Shown here: piece after piece, positions 8,498-16,163 of the stretch
Numbering within the stretch: position 1 is the stretch's first letter
Layout of the letters: each line of letters starts with the position of its first letter
From: an uncultured Acetatifactor sp.
GTDB taxonomy: Bacteria > Bacillota > Clostridia > Lachnospirales > Lachnospiraceae
DNA length: 64,000 nucleotides
Assembly (NCBI GenBank): GCA_947625255.1
Contig: CANQNT010000012.1
Span: forward strand, 1 to 64,000
Reading direction: 5' to 3'
Position numbers and translations under genes: made by a program
The notes under the pieces: generated by a model
What the model was told of the DNA's origin: nothing
The model's input: the letters and a program-made list of their open reading frames with translations, nothing else
Databases searched by the model: none

Positions 8498-9505
8498 ATG
8501 AAAAAGAAGTATTTCTGTATGGCGCTGATCTTTTGCCTGCTGGCCGGACTTCTGGCGGGCTGCGGCAAGAATGACAAAGGCGCTGATTCTTTGACGAAAG
8601 TTACCCTGAACGAAGTGGCCCATTCCATTTTCTACGCACCGATGTATGTGGCGTTCGAAGAGGGCTATTTTGAAGAGGAGGGCCTGGATGTAAGCCTGGT
8701 GACCGGCTTCGGCGCGGATAAGACCATGACCGCTTTGCTGACGGGCGAAGCGGACATCGGCTTCATGGGCAGCGAAAGCACCATCTATACTTACGTTGGT
8801 GGAAACGAGGACTACGCGGTGAATTTCGCGCAGCTGACCCAACGTGCCGGCAACTTTCTGGTGGCCAGGGAGCCTGTTACGGATTTTACCTGGGATATGC
8901 TGAAAGGGAAAAACGTGTTGGGCGGACGCGCAGGAGGAATGCCGGAGATGGTCTTTGAATTTATTCTGAGGAAGCATGGGATCGATCCCGCGAAGGACTT
9001 GTCGATTGACCAAAGCATCGACTTTGGCTCCACGGCAGCCGCTTTTTCAGGTGGGCAAGGGGAGTTCACTGTTGAATTTGAGCCCCACGCGACCTCCCTT
9101 GAGGAAAAGGGAGACGGTTATGTCGTCGCCTCTCTGGGAGAAGAGTCCGGCTATGTGCCTTACACAGCCTTTTCCGCCAAAAAGAGCTATATAGAAGAAA
9201 ATCCCGACATTATCCAGGCTTTCACCAACGCCCTGCAGAAAGGGATGGATTATGTACAGTCCCACACACCGGCGGAAATCGCCGAGGTAATCGCGCCCCA
9301 ATTCGACGGGACCGAGATGGATACCCTCACCACCATTGTCAAACGGTATTATGACCAGGACACCTGGAAAGAGGACTTGATTTTTGAAGAATCCTCCTTT
9401 ACCTTACTGCAAAACATTCTGGAGGAATCTGACGTGCTGGAGAAGCGTGTTCCTTATGAAGATCTTGTAAACACTGACTTTGCAAAAAAAGCGGCCGAAA
9501 AATAA
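8498..9505 (+). CDS. ABC substrate-binding lipoprotein, NMT1/THI5-like
   Basis: This is a 335-residue surface lipoprotein. The signal peptide ends in a lipobox (LLAGLLAGCGK) with Cys near residue 23. The mature part has the NMT1/SsuA/TauA-type fold signature (HSIFYAPMYVAFEEGYF, then DKTMTALLTGEADIGF). Relatives bind thiamine-pyrimidine precursors, taurine or alkylsulfonates; the ligand here cannot be assigned. The start follows GTGGAGGA; an upstream GTG in that site is unlikely to be used. No permease or ATPase gene is adjacent, so partners must be encoded elsewhere. A terminator follows. Confidence 0.85.
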   Translation: MKKKYFCMALIFCLLAGLLAGCGKNDKGADSLTKVTLNEVAHSIFYAPMYVAFEEGYFEEEGLDVSLVTGFGADKTMTALLTGEADIGFMGSESTIYTYVGGNEDYAVNFAQLTQRAGNFLVAREPVTDFTWDMLKGKNVLGGRAGGMPEMVFEFILRKHGIDPAKDLSIDQSIDFGSTAAAFSGGQGEFTVEFEPHATSLEEKGDGYVVASLGEESGYVPYTAFSAKKSYIEENPDIIQAFTNALQKGMDYVQSHTPAEIAEVIAPQFDGTEMDTLTTIVKRYYDQDTWKEDLIFEESSFTLLQNILEESDVLEKRVPYEDLVNTDFAKKAAEK

Positions 9506-9537
9506 ACCGAATACTTTTGATCTTTTCTTTCATCATA

Positions 9538-9569
9538 AAGGGTATCGCCCAGTCGGGCCATACCCTTTT
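9538..9569 (+). terminator. Intrinsic terminator after the binding protein
   Basis: AAGGGTAT (9538-9545) pairs with ATACCCTT (9560-9567), with additional GCCC/GGGC pairing inside, followed by TT. Confidence 0.75.
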
Positions 9570-9594
9570 GTCAACACCAGGATGATGCGCGGAG

Positions 9595-10014
9595 TCACAG
9601 ATTTGCCTTGATTTTTTCAATCATCTCCGCGTATTCCTCGTTACTCAGATACACCTTGCCGGGATTCATCTGGAATGTTCCGCCCCATTCATCGCCGCCT
9701 TTGTATTTCGGCACCAGATGCATATGCAAATGGCAACCCGTGTCGCCGTAAGCGCCGTAATTCACCTTATCCGGATGGAAAGCGGCATGCAGCGCTCTGG
9801 CCGCACGCACCACGTCCGCCATAAAGGCGTTGCGATCTTCCTCGCTGATATCCACGATTTCACTGACATGATCCTTATAAGCCACGATACACCGTCCCGG
9901 CTTACTCTGTTCTTTGAACAGAATCAGACTGCTGACGCTCAGATCGCAAATGAAAATCCCAAACTTCTCCAACAATTCTCCTCTCATACAGTAACCGCAA
10001 TTCACGTCTTTCAT
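9595..10014 (-). CDS. HIT-family nucleotide hydrolase/transferase
   Basis: The 139-residue HIT protein carries the histidine triad HLHMHLV, which attacks the alpha-phosphate of nucleotidyl substrates such as AMP derivatives or dinucleoside polyphosphates. An N-terminal NCGYC motif typical of the Hint/HinT-like branch is present, along with NYGAYGDTG. The substrate is not predictable. The start is the ATG that lies 9 bp after GGAAAGG; a slightly earlier ATG overlaps that site. A pyrimidine-rich tandem repeat lies just upstream. Confidence 0.88.
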   Translation of the reverse strand: MKDVNCGYCMRGELLEKFGIFICDLSVSSLILFKEQSKPGRCIVAYKDHVSEIVDISEEDRNAFMADVVRAARALHAAFHPDKVNYGAYGDTGCHLHMHLVPKYKGGDEWGGTFQMNPGKVYLSNEEYAEMIEKIKANL

Positions 10015-10084
10015 CTTTACCATCCTTTCCTTTCTCTTTTTCCAGCGAAACCTTCCCGCCAAACTCTCCGATGATCCTCCCAAT

Positions 10085-10255
10085 CTGCTTTTCTCTGCTT
10101 TTCTCTGCTTTTCTCTGCTTTTCTCTGCTTTTCTCTGCTTTTCTTTTCTCTCTGCCCTTCTTTTTTCTCTTTCTTATTCTTCTTTTCCCTTGTTATTCTT
10201 TCTTGTTCTTCTTCTCTCTTGTTCTTCTTATCTCTTGTTCTTTTTTTATTCTTCC
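10085..10255. repeat. 10-bp tandem repeat and polypyrimidine tract
   Basis: The unit CTGCTTTTCT repeats about five and a half times with exact 10-bp period (10085-10143), then decays into C/T-only sequence up to about 10255. Read on the minus strand it is a purine-rich tract between the DUF1836 stop and the HIT start. It may be prone to slippage. Confidence 0.9.
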
Positions 10256-10265
10256 CCGCCCTTGT

Positions 10266-10901
10266 TTACTCTTTCTTCTCTTCCTTCCCCGCCTTTGTCT
10301 TTTTCTCCTTTTCGGCGGCCAACGCGTCGATCATTTTCTCAATGATCATCGTCTTTACATAAACGTCCAGGCTCAGCATACAGATAAAAGAAAACTTCCG
10401 CAGGAAATCCTGATTCTCCTCCGGCGCGCCGGCAAAAGTCTCTTCCGAACGATGAAACTTTTCCGCCACGTCCTTTTTCAACAGCTCCACCTGTTCCTTT
10501 TCCATACCGAAAACTTCTTCATACACGCTTTGCAGATTGAACTCCTGACCATTTTGGAAATATTTTTCCGTTATGGGCTGCAGCAAGGTCTGGATATCGC
10601 TGATGGACAAGATATTTTTATAATAATAAATGAAGATTAATAAAAGCACATGCTCTTTAGAATACTTCTTCTTGAATGGAGGCGGCAGCAGATTATTTTT
10701 CGCATAATTATTGATCATCGTCTTCGTCAGGATCTTATCCTCCTGGGGATAACGCGCCGTTGAACGAAGCCTGCTGTCCATAAAGGTAGTCACTTGATCC
10801 ATGTACAAATCAATATTGGGAACGTCAGATGGCTTGATATATTCGATTCGATCCATACTTTCCAAAATGCTATTCAACAAATTCTCCGTATTAATTGTCA
10901 T
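10266..10901 (-). CDS. DUF1836 domain protein
   Basis: The 211-residue protein matches DUF1836. It shows a central LTKTMINNYAKNNLLPPP segment, followed by KKYSKEHVLLLIFIYYYKNILSI, a MerR-like winged-helix pattern. The C-terminus is helical and lysine-rich. A DNA-binding role is plausible but unproven. The start follows AGGAGG with 12 bp spacing; an earlier ATG overlaps that site. A promoter is visible at 10929-10957. Confidence 0.8.
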   Translation of the reverse strand: MTINTENLLNSILESMDRIEYIKPSDVPNIDLYMDQVTTFMDSRLRSTARYPQEDKILTKTMINNYAKNNLLPPPFKKKYSKEHVLLLIFIYYYKNILSISDIQTLLQPITEKYFQNGQEFNLQSVYEEVFGMEKEQVELLKKDVAEKFHRSEETFAGAPEENQDFLRKFSFICMLSLDVYVKTMIIEKMIDALAAEKEKKTKAGKEEKKE

Positions 10902-10928
10902 CGCTTCTATATTCCTCCTATATAACAC

Positions 10929-10957
10929 ATTATATAGTATTCAAAACCGTATGACAA
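10929..10957 (-). promoter_or_regulatory. Sigma-A promoter for the DUF1836 gene
   Basis: On the minus strand TTGTCA (10952-10957) and TATAAT (10929-10934) are separated by 17 bp. The start codon is only about 28 bp downstream of the -10 box, so the leader is short. Confidence 0.75.
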
Positions 10958-11010
10958 CTGTTTTTTTATATTTTTGCGATTACGGTTTCCTCCCGCGCCT
11001 AAATTCCCTA

Positions 11011-11039
11011 TTTACTTTACAACATTAATATGTTAAAAT
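11011..11039 (+). promoter_or_regulatory. Sigma-A-like promoter for yerC
   Basis: TTTACT (11011-11016) and TAAAAT (11034-11039) are separated by 17 bp, divergent from the DUF1836 promoter. Confidence 0.6.
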
Positions 11040-11097
11040 GCAAATAGGTTGACTTTCTTAATTTACAGTATGAAAGTGCCGGAAAGGTAAGGAAAAT

Positions 11098-11385
11098 ATG
11101 AATAAGAAAATTAAGACGGAAGCCGTAGACGCTCTTTTCGATGCAATTTTAAGTCTGCAAAACAAGGAAGAGTGTTATATTTTCTTCGAAGATCTATGCA
11201 CGGTAAATGAATTGCTCTCCTTGTCACAGCGCTATGAAGTGGCCTCCATGCTGAAAGACCATAAGACTTATCTGGAAATTGCTGAAAAAACCGGGGCATC
11301 CACCGCCACCATCAGCCGGGTAAACCGCTCGCTGAATTATGGCAACGATGGATACGACATGGTCTTTGAACGAGTCAGGAAATAA
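11098..11385 (+). CDS. YerC/YecD family TrpR-like protein
   Basis: This 95-residue protein matches the YerC/YecD family of TrpR-like DNA-binding proteins. The helix-turn-helix is visible at about residues 55-80: YLEIAEKTGASTATISRVNR. In Firmicutes a homologue is often found near pcrA. Here pcrA is about 4.6 kb away on the other strand. The RBS is AAGGTAAGGA. The gene ends just before a terminator that overlaps the 3' end of the convergent bactofilin gene. Its target and ligand are unknown. Confidence 0.88.
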   Translation: MNKKIKTEAVDALFDAILSLQNKEECYIFFEDLCTVNELLSLSQRYEVASMLKDHKTYLEIAEKTGASTATISRVNRSLNYGNDGYDMVFERVRK

Positions 11386-11411
11386 AAGTTTTTAGCCATA
11401 CGGCTTCGATT

Positions 11412-11447
11412 GGGCGCTTTTCATTGTTTAAAATGCGCCCTCTTTTT
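11412..11447 (+). terminator. Terminator of yerC, inside the bactofilin 3' end
   Basis: GGGCGC (11412-11417), extended by an A/T stem, pairs with GCGCCC (11435-11440), followed by TCTTTTT. The last codons and stop of the convergent bactofilin gene (stop at 11428) lie inside this hairpin. Confidence 0.8.
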
Positions 11448-11934
11448 CTGATCGGTTTTTCTCCGAAACGCCGTCCGCGGCATCCTTCTGCAGGACGTCC
11501 CGCATCTTCTCAGCGATGGTCTTCTCCTCCGGCACGCTCACGGCCACGGCCCTTTGAGCCGCCTGAGGGCCATCCGCTTCGCCCGTCAGATTCGGATTCA
11601 TATTGCATCTTCCCTGGAAAACGGCATTTTCATCGATTACAATGGTTTTGGTGGTCACGTCGCCAAGCACTCTGGCCGTATCCGTCAGCTCCGCTTTCTC
11701 CGGCGCCAGCACGTTTCCCAATACCTCTCCTCCGAGAACGGCGGATTCCGCTTCTACGTTGCCGCTGATCTTGCCGGTAGAACCCAGGATCAACATTCCC
11801 TTGATCCTGACATCTCCATTCACGGTTCCGTCAATCCTGGCGGAACCGTCATTGATGAAATCTCCCTGCAATTCCGCGCCCGCACCCAGCATCGAGGTAA
11901 TCTTCACATTCGTACTTTCTTTTTTGCCAAACAT
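11428..11934 (-). CDS. Bactofilin (polymer-forming cytoskeletal protein)
   Basis: The 168-residue protein is a bactofilin (DUF583). A short N-terminal tail leads into a right-handed beta-helix of repeated hydrophobic-Gly turns (about residues 15-115; for example GDFINDGSARIDGTVNGDV). A charged disordered tail follows. Bactofilins polymerise without nucleotide into membrane-associated filaments that position cell-wall enzymes. A degenerate LytM protein gene lies 39 bp upstream on the same strand, an arrangement that recurs in other phyla. The membrane link may come from that partner, because no transmembrane segment is present here. Confidence 0.92.
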   Translation of the reverse strand: MFGKKESTNVKITSMLGAGAELQGDFINDGSARIDGTVNGDVRIKGMLILGSTGKISGNVEAESAVLGGEVLGNVLAPEKAELTDTARVLGDVTTKTIVIDENAVFQGRCNMNPNLTGEADGPQAAQRAVAVSVPEEKTIAEKMRDVLQKDAADGVSEKNRSEKEGAF

Positions 11935-11973
11935 TCGTATCTTCTCCTTTTATAGAGTCACTTGCGTCATGTC

Positions 11974-12747
11974 TTAGCCGCTGATGGACAACATCTCCAT
12001 CGGATCAATATATTCTCCATCTAACATAATCTGATAGCCAAACCTGGTATTATCGGAACCGATGAGGAAAATCGTCGTGCCATGAGCCACCGCGTCTCCC
12101 AGCTTCACCAATACGTCTCCCTGATTCCGATATACCGTCACATATCCGTTCCCGTGATCCACCCAGACATTATGACCAAATTCGGCTTCATCATTGATAG
12201 CCGTGACCGTTCCGCTGGCCGTGGCCACCACCGTGGAACCCGCGGAAGCGACAAAAATACTGATATTACTATCACTTTCCTCTATGTTGGCAGATCCCGT
12301 CAAGGGATATTCCTCAGGAATACTCTGACTGGCCAACCGTTCCAGCAGTTCGTTCTCTGATTCCGTCTTCTGATTCACAGTTTCACTCAACACGGCAATC
12401 TGCGCATTGAGATTTTCGATCTCCTTCTGTAATTCCAGAATCTGCCCTTGTAAAGCCTGATTCTCTTCCTGCCCTTGTGCTTTCTGTGTTTCCAGCTGGT
12501 CAATCGTCCCTTCCAATTCCTCGATGACCACCTGCTGCGCATCCGTCTTACGATTTACAAACCTACGGATCGCGCGCTCATTCACAAAGTATCCTATGAC
12601 GGCACCCAACACCACACAACCAACAATGATCAGGGTCTGCAGCAGCCAAGGCTTAAGCCGTATCTGCCTGACATCTGCATCTGCCGCATCCGAGGTAACG
12701 ATGATGACATGATTCTTCGTATTACGCTTATGTTTTCTATGTTCCAT
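11974..12747 (-). CDS. Membrane-anchored coiled-coil protein with degenerate LytM (M23) domain
   Basis: The 257-residue protein has a cytoplasmic basic N-terminus, one transmembrane helix (about residues 36-55), a periplasm-side coiled coil (about 70-145) and a C-terminal M23/LytM fold (about 160-257). The metal ligands appear lost: the usual HxGxD is SDSNI-like, the YxHL position reads VYRNQ, and the final HxH reads FGYQI. It is therefore probably a regulator or scaffold like SpoIIQ or EnvC, not an active peptidase. GGAGGTGAT precedes the ATG, and a promoter lies at 12773-12801. It is the first gene of a two-gene unit with the bactofilin. Confidence 0.88.
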   Translation of the reverse strand: MEHRKHKRNTKNHVIIVTSDAADADVRQIRLKPWLLQTLIIVGCVVLGAVIGYFVNERAIRRFVNRKTDAQQVVIEELEGTIDQLETQKAQGQEENQALQGQILELQKEIENLNAQIAVLSETVNQKTESENELLERLASQSIPEEYPLTGSANIEESDSNISIFVASAGSTVVATASGTVTAINDEAEFGHNVWVDHGNGYVTVYRNQGDVLVKLGDAVAHGTTIFLIGSDNTRFGYQIMLDGEYIDPMEMLSISG

Positions 12748-12772
12748 AAAATCACCTCCGATAAACAATTTC

Positions 12773-12801
12773 ATTTTACCACAGATGACATTATGAATCA
12801 A
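12773..12801 (-). promoter_or_regulatory. Sigma-A-like promoter for the LytM-bactofilin unit
   Basis: On the minus strand TTGATT (12796-12801) and TAAAAT (12773-12778) are separated by 17 bp, about 25 bp upstream of the LytM start. Confidence 0.65.
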
Positions 12802-12827
12802 CTTTTTTTAACATTTTTGTAACAATC

Positions 12828-13877
12828 TTATACTTTCAGGGCCATATCCCCCTGATGGATCCACCCAATTTTACGCATTCCTTCCGAAATTGCAAGGGCA
12901 AGTACGCCAGGAAGCAGAAAATGCATGACAAAAATAAGGACCAATGCCAGCCAGGGCTGCATACCCTCTCCCACCATGGAGCCATATGCGGCGATCTGTC
13001 CCACAAAGCCCGCGGAACCCATGCCAGAGCCAACGGGAGTGCTGGTCATATGCAAAACGGCCGAGGCCACCGGTCCCAAAATGGCACTGGAAAGAATGGC
13101 CGGGATCCAGATCAACGGTTTTTTCACAATATTGGGGACCTGAAGCATGGAGGTTCCCACGCCCTGCGCCACCAGACCTCCCAATCCGTTTTCCCGATAA
13201 CTGGCAACCGCAAAGCCCACCATGTTGCAGCAGCAGCCGATCGTTGCCGCGCCCGCCGCAAGACCGTTTAAACTCATGGAAATCCCAATGGCCGCAGAGC
13301 TGATGGGAAGCGTCAGGATCATGCCCATCAGCACGGACACGATGATGCCGCCCAGAATCGGATGCTGCTCCACGTTGAAGTTGACCAGCACGCCCAGCCA
13401 GGACATGAACGCGGAAATCGGCGGCCCCGCCGTAAACCCTACCACCGCGCCGGAAAGAATGGAAATACATGGTGTTACGATAATATCCACTTTCGTCTTG
13501 CCCGCAACCAGGCCGCCCAGCTTGATGGCAACCATTGCCGCCACGAACGCTCCCAGCGGTTCGCCCGGTGCTCCCATGGCAAAGCTGGAAAGTTCCACCG
13601 CTCCGGGCCAGGCCCCGATCATGCCGGCCACTGCCGAAGAAACCGTCACCAGGGGGCCGCACTTGAATTTGCTGGCCACACCTACGCCGATGCCTGCACC
13701 GGTCAGCGTCTTCGCCACATTGCTGATGGCCGTGAGATAGACTCCCACGGTACCGCCCGCCAGACTGCCAATCTGGGCTATAATTGTCCCGATGATCAGG
13801 GTGGAAAACAATCCCAGAGCCATACCGCTCAGCCCGTCAATGAAAATCTCATTCAGCCATTTTTTTATTTTAGCCAT
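12828..13877 (-). CDS. PTS EIIC-like membrane permease (PTS_EIIC_2 family)
   Basis: The 349-residue polytopic protein has about nine or ten glycine-rich transmembrane segments and resembles the PTS_EIIC_2 group annotated as PTS transporter subunit IIC. Visible segments include GLSGMALGLFSTLIIGTI and the loop GFTAGPPISAFMSWLG. No EIIA or EIIB domain or phosphorylation motif is fused, and no PTS partner is nearby. A true PTS role is therefore uncertain and the substrate unknown. The start follows AGGAAAGG; an earlier in-frame ATG encodes a hydrophobic but unsupported extension. Confidence 0.82.
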   Translation of the reverse strand: MAKIKKWLNEIFIDGLSGMALGLFSTLIIGTIIAQIGSLAGGTVGVYLTAISNVAKTLTGAGIGVGVASKFKCGPLVTVSSAVAGMIGAWPGAVELSSFAMGAPGEPLGAFVAAMVAIKLGGLVAGKTKVDIIVTPCISILSGAVVGFTAGPPISAFMSWLGVLVNFNVEQHPILGGIIVSVLMGMILTLPISSAAIGISMSLNGLAAGAATIGCCCNMVGFAVASYRENGLGGLVAQGVGTSMLQVPNIVKKPLIWIPAILSSAILGPVASAVLHMTSTPVGSGMGSAGFVGQIAAYGSMVGEGMQPWLALVLIFVMHFLLPGVLALAISEGMRKIGWIHQGDMALKV

Positions 13878-13974
13878 AATATTCCTTTCCTTTATTGATC
13901 TTTCGATCATCAAATATTTTTTTCTACATAAACTGAACAATAGCACAACACCCAAAATAAATCAAGAGAAATGC

Positions 13975-14003
13975 TTTACTTTTTCGATACAATGTGCTAT
14001 TCT
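13975..14003 (+). promoter_or_regulatory. Promoter of the cold-shock gene
   Basis: TTTACT (13975-13980) and TATTCT (13998-14003) are separated by 17 bp. This leaves a leader of about 75 nt before the csp start, as is usual for cold-shock genes. Confidence 0.65.
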
Positions 14004-14084
14004 AACCTTGTTGCAGGAGTTGTAACATAAATTTGGCAACTGGCGGAAAGCAGCTGCTGTGATTGATGATTTGGAGGTATTACA

Positions 14085-14285
14085 ATGAACAAAGGTACAG
14101 TAAAGTGGTTCAACAACCAAAAAGGCTACGGCTTCATCTCTGATGAAGGAGGACGTGATGTATTCGTACATTACTCCGGACTGAACATGGAAGGCTTCAA
14201 GACCCTGGAAGAGGGCGCGGCCGTTGAGTATGACGTGGTAGATGGTGCGAAGGGACCTCAGGCTGTCAATGTAACGAAGCTGTAA
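14085..14285 (+). CDS. Cold-shock protein (CspA/CspB family)
   Basis: The 66-residue single cold-shock domain has both RNA-binding motifs, RNP1 (KGYGFIS) and RNP2 (VFVHYS). Such proteins bind single-stranded RNA and DNA and act as RNA chaperones in the cytoplasm. Length is exactly that of the family. TTTGGAGG precedes the ATG, and a terminator follows at 14308. It is a single-gene transcript with its own leader and promoter. Confidence 0.97.
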   Translation: MNKGTVKWFNNQKGYGFISDEGGRDVFVHYSGLNMEGFKTLEEGAAVEYDVVDGAKGPQAVNVTKL

Positions 14286-14307
14286 GAGAAAAGCTGAGAT
14301 GAAATTT

Positions 14308-14338
14308 GGGCTGCACACCAGACGGTGTACAGCCCTTT
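14308..14338 (+). terminator. Terminator of the cold-shock gene
   Basis: GGGCTGCACACC (14308-14319) pairs with GGTGTACAGCCC (14323-14334) with one mismatch, followed by TTT. A second hairpin (GTCAGCGATCC with GGATC-AG-GCTGAC, 14344-14373) lies between this and the convergent hisA-like stop. Confidence 0.8.
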
Positions 14339-14395
14339 GTGTTGTCAGCGATCCATATCAGGATCAGGCTGACACACAAAAGCCATATCTGTTGC

Positions 14396-15172
14396 TTATG
14401 ATCTGACAAAATCTAATATTTTTTCAAAGGACATTTCCCCGCCGAACAAGTCCAGCGCACTGCCGATCGTCACATGAATCCGATTCCCGCCAAGCTCTTT
14501 CAGCGCCATCAAATCCTCATAATCCCGCACGCCCCCGGCGTATGTGACGGTTCGCTTACAACCTTCCTGCAAAAGGCGCACCAGGGGGCGTTCAATTCCG
14601 TTGGCTTTCCCCTCCACATCCACCGCATGTACCAGAAATTCGTCACAAGATTCCGAAAGCCGTTCAAAAAGCTCCTCGTTCACCATTTCCCGCGTTATCC
14701 TTTGCCAACGGTCCGTTACAACATAATACGCACTTCCCGCCTTTCGGCAGCTTAAGTCCAACACCAGATGTTCCCGCCCCACCGCGGACACCATCTCCTT
14801 AAGGCGGTCGTAATCTATCTTACCATCCCGGAAAACATAGGACGTAACAATGACGTGGGAAGCCCCCGCATTTAAAAACAACTCCGCATTCTCCGGCCGG
14901 ATTCCTCCGCCCAGCTGGAGTCCCCCGGGATATGCGCGAAGGGCCGCAAGGGCCTGGGTCCTGGTTGCCTCATAATACTCGCTGGATGCAGGATTCAGCA
15001 TGATGACATGTCCCCCGCGAATGCCATGTTTTTGATAAAAATTGGCATAAAAAGCGGCGTCCTGGACGGAAACAAAGTTTTCCGCGGCCTCATCGCCCTG
15101 ATCCCGCAGACTTCCGCCCACGATCTGCTTCACTTTTCCATTATGAATATCAATGCATGGTCTGAATTCCAT
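14396..15172 (-). CDS. hisA: Eukaryote-type HisA (ProFAR isomerase)
   Basis: This 258-residue TIM-barrel protein should convert ProFAR to PRFAR in histidine synthesis. Its signatures follow the fungal/plant His6 branch, not ordinary bacterial HisA: FRPCIDIHNGKVKQIVGGSL at the N-terminus, GGHVIML, LQLGGGI, VIVTSYVF, LVLDLSCRK, VHAVDVEGKANGI, YAGGV and TIGSALDLFGG. The catalytic acids (CIDIH and HAVDVEG) appear present. No other his gene is nearby. Eukaryote-like HisA is known from some Clostridia, probably through old horizontal transfer. No strong Shine-Dalgarno sequence is visible near the start. Confidence 0.9.
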   Translation of the reverse strand: MEFRPCIDIHNGKVKQIVGGSLRDQGDEAAENFVSVQDAAFYANFYQKHGIRGGHVIMLNPASSEYYEATRTQALAALRAYPGGLQLGGGIRPENAELFLNAGASHVIVTSYVFRDGKIDYDRLKEMVSAVGREHLVLDLSCRKAGSAYYVVTDRWQRITREMVNEELFERLSESCDEFLVHAVDVEGKANGIERPLVRLLQEGCKRTVTYAGGVRDYEDLMALKELGGNRIHVTIGSALDLFGGEMSFEKILDFVRS

Positions 15173-15371
15173 GGAATATCCTTTCCTATTTTTTTCTTAC
15201 GTTTTTATCTGATTTTCACTGAAAATTTTAACAACGCATAATTTGGTCCATCCTGCACACAATAGCATTAGGTTTCATACCTGGCAATCGCAGTTTTTCT
15301 GCCATTGTCATTTTCTTATTCTGCGCAACTTTTAAATAATAGGCCAATTAGGCCAAAGTAAGGAGGACATT

Positions 15372-16013
15372 ATGAAAAAAGGAAAAAAGCTTCTTGTGCT
15401 GGGTATCATCCTGACATATGTCTTTATGGCGGTAGCCTGCACAAACAATGACTCGGCGAACAATGGCGGCAACGGCGGAAGCCTGGCCGAAAACAATGTC
15501 GGTTCGGGCTCCGGCACCGGGTCTAACGGCGGCAGCCAAAGCGCCACCCCCAGCACCACCCCGGGAGGAAGCGGAACCAATAGCGGGACCAATTCCACCG
15601 GCAGCATGAACGGAGATGACCAGATGGGAATCGAAAGCTCCACCGGCTCTAACTCCGGCACGGGCAGTACCGGCAGTTCCAGCGCCGCTAATTCCGGCAC
15701 GGGTAACGGCACCGGCAGCACCAACGCCTCCAATTCCGGCATGGGCAACGGCAGCACCAGCGCCTCCAATTCCGGCACGGGTAACGGCACCGGCAGCACC
15801 AGCGCCTCCAATTCCGGCATGGGTAACGGCAGCACCAACGCCTCCAATTCCGGCACGGGTAACGGTACCGGCAGCACCAACGCCGCTAATTCCGGCAACG
15901 GCGACGGACTGTTAGACGAGGCAGGCAACGCCATCGGTGATGCGGTTGACGACCTTGGCAATGCCGTAGGCGACGTGGCAGGCGACATGACAGGAAACAG
16001 CGGTATGAGATAA
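15372..16013 (+). CDS. Ser/Gly/Asn-rich repeat lipoprotein
   Basis: The 213-residue protein starts with a lysine-rich signal peptide ending in a lipobox (FMAVACTN; Cys near residue 22). Almost all of the mature region is low complexity: Gly, Ser, Asn and Thr with a repeated 24-residue double unit (SASNSGTGNGTGST then SASNSGMGNGST, about residues 104-176). A short C-terminal module of about 30 residues follows with DEAGNAIGDAVDDLGNAVGD, which looks like an amphipathic helix. It is probably a surface-anchored, unstructured protein; no enzymatic function is visible. AGGAGG precedes the ATG. The repeat DNA also keeps the opposite strand open, but that frame lacks gene features. Confidence 0.8.
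   Translation: MKKGKKLLVLGIILTYVFMAVACTNNDSANNGGNGGSLAENNVGSGSGTGSNGGSQSATPSTTPGGSGTNSGTNSTGSMNGDDQMGIESSTGSNSGTGSTGSSSAANSGTGNGTGSTNASNSGMGNGSTSASNSGTGNGTGSTSASNSGMGNGSTNASNSGTGNGTGSTNAANSGNGDGLLDEAGNAIGDAVDDLGNAVGDVAGDMTGNSGMR
15681..15899. repeat. 72-bp composite tandem repeat in the lipoprotein gene
   Basis: A 39-bp unit and a 33-bp unit alternate about three times, differing at only a few positions. Copy number could change by recombination or slippage without breaking the reading frame. Confidence 0.85.
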
Positions 16014-16041
16014 ATCACTTATACCGGCCCTATACCAATAT

Positions 16042-16085
16042 GAGGGTACCCATCCGGCGAGAGCGCCTGCGGATACCCTCTTTTA
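16042..16085 (+). terminator. Terminator of the repeat lipoprotein gene
   Basis: GAGGGTA (16042-16048) pairs with TACCCTC (16074-16080), with an inner ATCCG/CGGA pairing, followed by TTTTATT. Confidence 0.8.
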
Positions 16086-16163
16086 TTCATCTATTTGGAA
16101 ATAAATCAATCAAAAACGCCTGGTGCCGGTCTACCCTTACAAAACATACCTCTCCCAAACTCA

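Noticed and set aside
10085..10255. Possible CRISPR-like array
   Set aside because: The 10-bp repeats are contiguous with no unique spacers, and no cas genes are present.
15332..16018. A 228-residue open frame antisense to the repeat lipoprotein, rich in Pro, Leu, Val and Glu
   Set aside because: It exists only because the repeat DNA lacks stops on both strands. It has no ribosome binding site and no known domain, and the plus-strand gene has AGGAGG, a signal peptide and a terminator.
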